In this document: positions 54,756-64,000 of the stretch, in pieces
Layout: every line of letters begins with the position of its first letter
Numbering within the stretch: position 1 is the stretch's first letter
From: Rhizophagus clarus
Lineage: Eukaryota; Glomeromycota; Glomeromycetes; Glomerales; Glomeraceae
Direction of reading: 5' to 3'
Length of the DNA: 64,000 bases
Assembly: GCA_015698045.1 (NCBI GenBank)
Contig: BLAL01000160.1
Location: 496,001 to 560,000 of the forward strand
Notes under the pieces: generated by a model
What the model was told of the DNA's origin: nothing
The model's database searches: none
Seen by the model: the letters and a program-made list of their open reading frames with translations, nothing else
Made by a program: the position numbers and the translations under genes

Positions 54756-57700
54756 TTCCAATTACTGTATGATTAAAATCTTTTTTAAATTATGAAAAAT
54801 ATATTAAATTATTACTATATATCCCAATTTTTTACTCAATTTTTTAAGATATTCATTAAGTTAAAGTAATACGATTAAGATAAAAGTTTATGATTTTTAT
54901 ATGTCATTATATCAAATTGATTATTTCTGTTGTTATTTTATTATTAAATATTTATTAGTAAACAAATTATATAGGACAATTTATTATTATTCCATTTGTA
55001 TTACGACAACGATAAGATTGTTTTATTAATTAGATTAACGACCTCCATTCCTATCATGACTTTGATTATTTATAATAAGATTTAGAACCGAAATTTCAAA
55101 TTTAATTTTTTTTTGTTTTTTTTTTATCGCATCTTATTTTTTTTTTTTTTTTAATTAAGGGGCTGGATCAATTTAATTGAAATTTTAGCTGTCAAATAAT
55201 TTTTTTGTTGTTGTTGTTGTTGTTGGTTATTTGTTTGTTTGTCAAAATGTCAAAATTTCTCGTAAAAAATAAACGAATGAACTTAAATTTAACAACTTAT
55301 TCACATTTTATGATTTTTTCAGTTTTATAATCAACGAAATTATAGTACTATTTGCTCTTCTTTTTAATCTTTTTAATTTATTGAACTGTTTTCGATAAAA
55401 AAAAAAAAAAAATAGATGTTGATGTCTTAAAACGATCGGTTGAATGAACGACTAAAATAAGTCACATTCATGGCAAATCAAATTTCATTACCCCCTTTTT
55501 TTGCTGATTACGATTTATTGATGTGATATTTAACCGGATTACCCGCATAATGTTAATGTTACACATTTGAACAAAAGCGTGTCAAATATTCCAAATTTGT
55601 TTTTGTCAAACTATAATGGAACACAAATGAAAATGAATTAATTATGAAAATCTTGGCTGTGATTATTCAACCTACATTATTAAAACTTCTCAAGAGCTAT
55701 TAGTGAAAGTGTCTAATATTGTCTGCATTGCCGAGTGGTTAAAAAATAGAATTTGTGAACGCTAAATAATTAGTTTACATGGTATCACTTGCATGCATTA
55801 TGCAAGTCCATCTAACAATTTAACCTGCATTGTATTGGTCCCACAAAACTTATCATCATAAAGCCCCTTGCAATCTTATCGTTCAACTACTAAGGAGAAG
55901 GTCAAACTAGTTTAATCAACCCACTTTATCCATATTGAGAAAATTCTCCCAATAAATTTCGAAAAAAAAAGGTAAAACTGGTCAGGCTATGTTTATAGAG
56001 TTATGAATATGGAAAATTTCAATGACTTTGAAAGTCAATTTGTTCTTTGAAAAGTTTCCAAAAAGGATCATTCTCCTTCCGACTACAAATCAATCGAATT
56101 AAAAAGTGATAAACAAATTAGCAAATTTAGAGCCAGTAATTTCGTCAAACTGTTCAAAATACAGTTTGGTTTTATTGATAAAAAAAAAACAGTTAGTAAA
56201 CATCGGCGATAACGTGGTGTCTCGAATTTTAATCCGTCAAATTATTTAAAATTTTACCATCGGAGTTAGTTTAAGAAACTAATTTGTTAACCTGCTGAAA
56301 AGATTTTTTGCCCAATTAATGTTCGAAACAATTCAAGTTACTTTGAAGAAAGAGGAGAATTAGATAAGGATGGCCCACTCCATCCTATCTTAAATTTGAT
56401 TTGTCAGATGCTATCTCTCTCAAAATTTCATGCAAGGATGTATATGCTATGATGTTCATGTTCGTCGCCTTCGATGTATGGACTCTGACCAAATCAATGA
56501 TCGATTCGATTAAATTAATTAATCGATCGTGAATTTTCACCTTCGATCAAAATTGAATTAATTTTGATATTTGATCGATCAAATTTGCCTAAATTGAAAT
56601 GAGTATGATATAATATTATGTAATAGGAGAAAAATTCCCTTTTAAGCACTTTACTTATAATTATTAGTATAGAAAAGGCACTTAGTTTTTTTTTATTTTG
56701 TAAAAGTTTCGCAATTAATAAAATCAATCAATGATCGATTAATTTTAAATCGATTGTCCTTTTTTTGTTGAATCGATCAAGGAATCGATTGCACATGATG
56801 TTTTGTATGATCGAAGATAGCCAAACACGTCTACTACACTATCTTCCCTTATATTCTTGACCGTAATAAACCCTGTTGCCTATCATACAGTATATGCGCA
56901 TATACTATACTGTGTAGGGTTAGTGGTAAACTTACCCATTGTCTTACGCTGATTATTCCTTGATTTTTTAGTCATCACAATTCATTTTGATCTGCGGACT
57001 CAATGAAACAATCGTAGGAATAAGCGTGTACTTGTGCAAATTTCTACGAACATTGTTCGCCCAAAATCATGTGATACTGCGGAAGAATGTGAAGAAACGA
57101 ACCCACAAAAAATGAACTGTTTAATATATAGTATAAAGTTCGTAAATCGTCATATTTCACTAGTACTGCTATAAATCTCAAACATTTGTGAAGATGGCTA
57201 GACTTGATTGGCCTCTCAGTAGTGGTATAAATCGAAAGGTGGTGGAAACATTATCTTATATGCGAATCAGGAATAGTGATGAAACTCCTGAGATGTGGTG
57301 TGCTTCATATTCGTGTCCAACTTGAAGAGAACTCACGTTTCTTTTCTAAGAATGAATACATTTAGATGTACAGATGGTTCAATTCCACAGATTGACGAAT
57401 ATGAAACCTAAAACTACTGAAATTAGTAAAAACAAAAGTAAGCAGGTTCTAATTCGTTAAAATAATAGTACTCTTCTTAAGTATTGACAAGAAAACTATT
57501 GTATTTTTTTAAAAGTGAATTTTTTGATTAGATGTTGATTATTAATTTTTTTTTAAGCGTTAAAATTAGCTGATGTATTTTTTCTTTTTAATATCTTTAT
57601 CGATCAACAACAAATCCAGCATACAAAGAAAGATAATATCATTTTTTTTTAGAGATGTATTTAACATTTCACACGAGTAATTTAGTAAACTTTTGAATAA

Positions 57701-59829
57701 TAATACTTAATGCGCACGTAAAAAGTAAGTGTCATAAATTTAATTAGCTAAAACATGATCTTATTTTTGATAATATATAATATTTGATGCTTACTGTATA
57801 CTATTATAATGAAGGGATTTTTATACGTAGTAGCCTATATGTTAATAATTTTAAAACCTAATTTATTTATACATTAATGTGAAAAAGTTGGTACACGGTT
57901 ATTAAATATTTCATTTAATATGTAATTGATATTTACTTTTATCAACAAAAATGTATATAATGATCAGATTTCGCGAATTCGCGTGAAATTGATTAACGGA
58001 CACACAAATAATATATTTGAATTGACAAGAACAATTGATAATCTTGAGTTTCTATTAACTAAAATACTGTATTTATTATGTTATTTTAAGTTATCATAAA
58101 TAGTTTTCATTTTCTTTTTTTTTTTTTTTATTTTCTATGTTAACCGGAAATAGTTTTGATTAGCAGATCTAGGCAATTTGCCCAAGCATTTCTTCCAAGT
58201 ATTAGTTTAATCAATAATAAATGGTATTTTTTGTAACCTTTGTAATTTATTTGATTTATTGTTATGCCATTACTTGATAATATAAGACTGCCGAAAAATC
58301 AATCGTCAGTTTAATTACATCATTGATTCAGTTATTTAATAAAAAAAATTTTATGATATATAATTTTAAAGTGCAACGAAAACAAATGAATATTGATACT
58401 ACATAACATTATTATGATTGTATTGCAATAAATATCACTTAATCAATTTGACGACAATGCTTAATCTGTTAATGTTATAATAATATGGTAATCCGTAATA
58501 TAATATTTCGAATATTGTACTCACTAATTGTACGTTTATTTAGCTTATTCCTAATTAGAAATATAATTTTGAGCAGACGCTTTGATTAATCATAACGTTA
58601 AACATCAATACTAACTGAAATGTAACAAAAAATTGGAGCAAACTGAATTATTAGTGATATGATTACCCGAATATTGTATTTGTTTCATTTTACCATCTAA
58701 AATTTCATAATCGACACTTAATTATCTTTACACGTTTCAAATTCCACAAAGCTTTAAATGATTCTATTATTGAAATTATTTTGCTGAAATTACCTTATTT
58801 AAATAATTTAATCACGTGATAAAGTTGATTTCTGGGGTTCCCGCATTTCAAAATTAATATGACATTTTACATCGTAAACAGCCAATGAAATTGTTGTTTT
58901 ATGATATAATAGGATTGCGTTGTCGATCTACAGCATTACTAGCTGAAGCATTTGTATTAATTTAATATAATATGCCGTGTCATAAATTTATTTATTTCTG
59001 AAATTTCGCACATATCGATTTGCAATTAAATATCGCGGCGAACTCTCTTTCACCAGACTCTTCAGAATCGTCAGAATCAAAATAATTAAATAATCAAGAT
59101 TTAACTTTAATAAAAAAAAAAAAAACTAATTGTAAAAACATTCTTATCATGGTAAAGCCGTAAAGTTATGAGTATTAATCGTCAACAATCGAAAATCAAT
59201 CGCTTACTACATTTGAGGATTTAAGGTTTAAATTTTAAAACGTGCGGAAAAAGTCATACGTGCCGAAGAATTTTATTATTCGAATTCAATATTGACTATG
59301 TATTAATTTAGGTCAACTTTTGTATATATCACACAACATTAGATTCAATTGGTACAAATAACAAGAAATTACTATAAATTCTTAGTATTAATTTATTTTC
59401 TTTTTATAAATGTTTATCTGTTATTTTCGAATGATGGATCTGATTTCCGATCACCAAAGACATATTCACCAACTTTATAAATTTTCGTTGGCGCAAATGC
59501 AAATTACAAATGGCATGTGCGCAAACTTTAAAATCATGTGCACATTTTCCGCTTAAACAAATTTGAAAGAGATGTGCAAAAAAAAATTCTTATACACGCT
59601 TTATATATGAAAGTAATTATAATATGCGCGCTCAAAAACAATTTTTATTACAAAAATGTTAAATGTTATTATTTACAAATGTATTTACATGACCCACCCT
59701 CTAAAAATGAAATTTACAGATGAATAATTCTACGTATTTACAAATTTCTCATCCGTCTCACCTTAAGTTGATCATCATAAGTTTTTACAAAATCAAAGTC
59801 AGATTCTATATCGGACCGTTGACTAAAAT
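54756..59829. other. Long intergenic region
   Basis: No gene supported. Items seen: a tRNA-Ser/Leu-like start (TTGCCGAGTGGTTAA) at 55728-55742 without a cloverleaf; a cluster of ATCGAT motifs at 56490-56800 like that beside the hAT element; and a small palindrome TATATGCGCATATA near 56891. Many A/T homopolymers are present. Confidence 0.5.
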
Positions 59830-59837
59830 CATTCGAT

Positions 59838-61565
59838 AGGACCCAGAAATATATATACAGGGGTAGGGTCTACTGATGCGTCGTCATCATAGTAGAGTTA
59901 GGCGGAGTAAGATTTTGATTTGCGTATAATTTAGGATTTTTTTGTCCGTGGTTAGGTTATTAGATTGCGTATTTATTTTCAAAATTTTTATATGTAAGAA
60001 ATTCAGTTTGCGTATTTTGGTCTAAATTTGGCCGATTATATATATATATTATATAATTATATGTAATAAAATATGAAATATCATTTAATCTATAAAGCTT
60101 TTACATGTCCGATGCACACCTGAAAAAAAAAAATAAAAAAAATCCAAAATGTTTGGATTTTTTTTTATTTCGTGGTATTAATCAGAAAAAATTTTTTATA
60201 AAAAAATATAAGGTCCGGTCAAATATCTTTCTATTGAAGGCCGATTATAATACCTGGGTATCGATCATATGATTCGATCAGTTTAATCTTTTTTATAAAA
60301 CATTTTCATTAGAAAAAAAAAATTCATCACTCTAATGTTTTAAAAAAAAATAAAAAATACATAAAAATTTGACCTTTAGTCAAGTATATTGACGAAAGGT
60401 ATTCACTTCTTTTCTTTAGGAACGCTACTGGAAGTCTGGAACGCTTCTGGACATACTATAATTCGTGTTTTATTTCTATGTATTAGACTTGGACTTTCTT
60501 GCTGGATATTCTGAAGGGTAATATAAAAAGGTTATTATATTTAATATAAGAACGTTACTAACATTCTTCTCTTTTCTTTTTTTATAGGAGCAAGCCTTTC
60601 TAGCACCACTCTTGAAGGTAATTTCGAATGGGAAGGGTAAATGAGGATAAAACTCAAATGTATTGTTATTTAGAGGTGCTGGAGGTGTTAGTTAAAAAAA
60701 CTAGTATATAATAAATAATTAAACTTGCAGCTGTATGGGTTTTTATTTAGTAATTAATATTGATATAAAAACGTTACTAACGTTCAGTTTTTTTTTCTTT
60801 TTTTGTAGGTACTGGCTTGAATTTAGAATTAGACCGGGCAAGAGTGGTGTAAGAGTTACTGGGAGGGAAAGTTATTTTACTTTTGTTACAAAGAACATTT
60901 ACTAATGTTCTTATTTGTTTTTTTTATAGGTGCCGGCTTTGATGAGGGTAGCCGGGTTGAGAGGTAGTTGGGTAGAGGGGTGGAAGGGTATAAACGCATG
61001 TTATGAATAATAAAATATTGTATTAAATGGTTTATAATTTAAATCTCATGTACAATTTCTTTTGTGAACTTATTTTTTATTATTAAAACCGTTTATTTAT
61101 TATTATTATTTTTTTTATTGATTAATTTAAAAAAGATTTTTTTAATAAAAACGTAAAAACGATTTTTTTTTATTAAAAATAAATAAACAATGAAATAATT
61201 AAAAAAAAAATCGCTAAATTTATTAAAACCTGTTCAGACCTGGTCTGGTCCATTTAATTCAGACCGGATTATATTGTAATCTGAAACTCGGACCGAATAT
61301 TTCGGTCTGGATTAAAAACTATAATCCGGACAACTGAAGAGTATCTGATTGAACTGGTTTATCAATATAATTTTTCATTAGTAAATAATAATTCGTTATA
61401 TAATAAATGTGACCTTAAGGTTTGGAATTTTAACTGCGTATTTTTGCAGGATTTTCAATATCAGGTGTCAATTTTGCGTACCACTCATATAAAAAACCCT
61501 TGCGTACAGCTCATAGTAAATGTTTTTTTAGTCACCTGACCCCTATATATATATTTCTGGGTCCT
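59838..61565. mobile_element. 1.73-kb DNA transposon with 8-bp target duplication and splice-acceptor-like array
   Basis: Ends AGGACCCAGAAATATATATA and its inverse ...TTTCTGGGTCCT form inverted repeats of about 28 bp. CATTCGAT is duplicated on both sides (59830-59837, 61566-61573). Subterminal TTGCGTA motifs recur on both flanks. The centre (60400-61000) holds repeated modules in which a T-rich tract and an AG end precede short G-rich blocks. No transposase is visible. An 8-bp duplication is the hAT habit (also P and others); the superfamily is inferred. Confidence 0.75.
60405..60990 (+). repeat. Array of intron-3'-end-like modules
   Basis: At least three modules carry a branch-site-like ACTAAC or ACTAAT, then 15-25 pyrimidines, then TATAG or TGTAG (acceptors ending near 60589, 60809 and 60930). 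Another acceptor-like site (ttctttag) lies near 60419. Each is followed by a related G-rich block (GGAGCAAGCC, GTACTGGCTT, GTGCCGGCTT). No continuous reading frame links them. Confidence 0.5.
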
Positions 61566-61573
61566 CATTCGAT

Positions 61574-64000
61574 GTTTATTAAAGTTTTCTGTATAAAGCT
61601 TTTAAAAAAAAATATAAAATCATTTATTGGATTACTCATTCATTGGATGATTAATCATTGATTTTGCGCTATACCGGTCCAATTTACATTACTGAATTAC
61701 TTACTCGAGATAGAGATCGAGAGTTTCTAGATTTTTAAACTAGATCCGCAAAAATCATGAAAAATTATTAAGTGTGATTAAAATCATACTATATTTACTA
61801 ATCTCAATAATACGGTACTTAAAGGAATTGAGAATTAGATTTGCAAATATAAGTTGTGGGACATCTGTAAAATAATTTAGAATAAAATAAAAACTATGCC
61901 ACTTTCTCCGTCGAGCTTTACCAAGCTTTATCGAACGGTACGTCCCAAGTGTCTCTCATCAATGTGTCTTACAACTTACAAATTTTACCGCAATGTATCT
62001 ACGTTATTATTTATTATTGATGTCCTATTAAATCCTGCGCCTTTGAAATTGATTGTGTTAGTTTTCTTTAACGTCTGTTGAAATTTTCGTGAAAATTGCA
62101 TAGTCAAAATCATTAACAAATAGTAAAATCATGAATGTACATAACAAAAATAAAATGGCCGTTTCGAGTACACGAGTAATATCGAATGGGCTTCTTGCAT
62201 GCACTTTTTTATCAAACGTGGATATTAATTTGTTTAAGCTGGAATTAAATATTAAATACAAGAATACAATATATTAACGAAACGGAAAAAATTGACCCCG
62301 TTATTGAACATATCACTAAATAGCATTCTTTACTGGGCGTACCGGGAGCCACTCGGCCGGAATTACCGCGTTAAGAAATTAATTTGTGTGCAAGTTACGA
62401 CAGTCACGTGGCGTAGTCTTAATTTATCACGTGAATGCACGCACTCTACAAAGTAATTGCTATTAATTTCATTAATATCATTTTTATTGACATTAAAACA
62501 TGAAACTATCAAATTTGCTTTGTACAATCAAGGTGAATTTAATAATATATAAGGTCATTAATGTAGGATCATTAGATAGATGAATAGATATCATATTTAC
62601 GATTTCAATCTAAAGATTTTTGACTCGTATACTATGACGACGAACTTACGCGTAATCTTGCGACTAACCCGACGTTAAAATTATTCAATGTGAGACAAAA
62701 TGCGTAAAAATCAAATTTTTATGTATGTAATATTTATCTCCGATGATATCTCCGAATTCCCTAATTTTGGTAAAGAAAGAAATATACTAATTTAGAATTA
62801 ACAATGAAAAATATCAAAACTACCAAAAAAGAATATCATGAAACTCGTGACAATAATATTTTTTATACGATTTACCTTTTGATTTATAAATGAATTTCCG
62901 ATACCATTTTTAAAATACATTGTCTTTCTATATAATGAAATTGTTTTTTTTTTGTGTATATGCACATTTTACTAGGGAGGTTTATGTTTTTTATAAAAAA
63001 AATTCGTCGATCATTTTCGACAATTTTATCACATTCGATCACGTTACTTTAGCCTAATTTTTGGCCAGCATTATAGAACTATAATTAATTCTAGTCAATG
63101 TTCAAAAGGACTACAGTAATTATTCAGTTTGTGAGAGCATTGTAATAATTTTAATATGAGTGTCTCAATAAAATAAATAAGTAATGATTTGACGATAAAT
63201 TTCAAGCATGACGAAATATTACAATGCTATATAAATGTATATTCCCTTAAATGTTACCTTTTTCAAGACGAGTTTAACCGGAAATTATGATCCTTTAAAT
63301 AATATTTTTTTTTTTTTTTTTTTTTTTTTTTGTAAGTATATAATTTTCTGTAATATACTGTATTTCTGAAATTACGTGCCTGGACGCGTTATTATATTTT
63401 TGGCCGGAATTATGGTAACTTTGGCCGGCATTAAATTTTAAAATTGACGTTTTAATTTTGGATTTACAAAAATAATTTTTTAATGTTTCTTAAATATTGA
63501 GTACTTTCAAATAAGATGCAGCTTTTTGATTCAGTACTTTGCGATTCGACCTTTTCTTTTCATATAAATTTAACATTCCGTTATATATAAACGAGTGATT
63601 TTCATAAATTTCTTATTTTGTTGATATAAACAGCGGAAAAACACAATGCAGATCATAGCTCTAAATAGAGATGATTGTCAAAGAACCGTTTATTTTTCGA
63701 TAAAAGATGAGATTTTTAATTATTTACAAGCAAAAAGAAGATTTAAAGTAGTTAAATTTAATTTACGTTATGTTTTCTCTTGATACAGTGTATTTTTAAA
63801 GTAATATGAAAATTATATAGTAATAAAACGGATCTTAATTAATATTGACTTTTTATTACTTGTGAAAATACAAAGAAAATGTTTTATTTACAAGTGTATA
63901 ATTGATGATATATCATATAAGAAAGCATAATATCTCTTTTTGTCTTTGTAAATACAAAAATATTTATCTAATTGATGGAAAATTAATTTATTGCTTCTAT
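61574..64000. other. Intergenic to right edge
   Basis: No gene seen. A long T-run lies at about 63306-63332. TTTGGCC(G/A)GCATTA occurs twice (near 63060 and 63421), with a third related TTTTTGGCCGGAATTA near 63398, possibly old transposon ends. Confidence 0.45.

Noticed and set aside
63306-63332. Long T-run as a retrotransposon (LINE/SINE) tail
   Set aside because: No coding or tRNA-like body on either side and no flanking target duplication seen.

Overview
The window is AT-rich, intron-dense fungal DNA loaded with mobile elements. The host genes have short introns, with acceptors in T-rich tracts. Three family traits fit an arbuscular mycorrhizal (glomeromycotan, Rhizophagus-like) nuclear genome: a kinase with an N-terminal CxxC...CxxC pair and an HGD catalytic loop, a MATA-type HMG-box protein, and large WD40-like/ion-channel paralogues. 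That placement is an inference from family character; no search was run.

Layout. 1-1.2 kb is the C-terminal half of a hAT transposase. 1.5-3.9 kb is a 2.4-kb DNA element with terminal inverted repeats of about 600 bp and a TA target duplication. 5.3-14.6 kb is a young Ty3/gypsy LTR retrotransposon with practically identical LTRs; it carries an extra antisense coiled-coil ORF and has a 649-bp DNA transposon inserted in it. 18.9-23.4 kb is a seven-exon full-length ABCB-type exporter (1,360 aa). Between 24 and 26.5 kb lie two small non-autonomous DNA transposons (TTAA and TA target duplications). 27.5-39.0 kb holds three genes on the minus strand: two eight-exon paralogues with WD40-like N-termini and TRP-like six-helix channel C-termini (1,109 and 1,030 aa), flanking a six-exon protein kinase (467 aa). 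41.8-48 kb holds two further copies of the 649-bp element, a tRNA-Trp, a gene with two DUF2283-like repeats, and two decayed host genes. One copy of the element sits inside a host intron. From 48 to 64 kb the only intact gene is a single-exon HMG-box gene; the rest is mostly noncoding, with a 1.73-kb element (8-bp target duplication) carrying repeated splice-acceptor-like modules.

The exon models of the exporter, both channels and the kinase were built by hand from GT...AG sites and close exactly in frame across all exons. The best candidates for something undescribed are the TCCGG-repeat element family (three near-identical copies, each with a 3-bp duplication), the splice-acceptor array element, the antisense ORF of the retroelement, and the channel paralogue pair.
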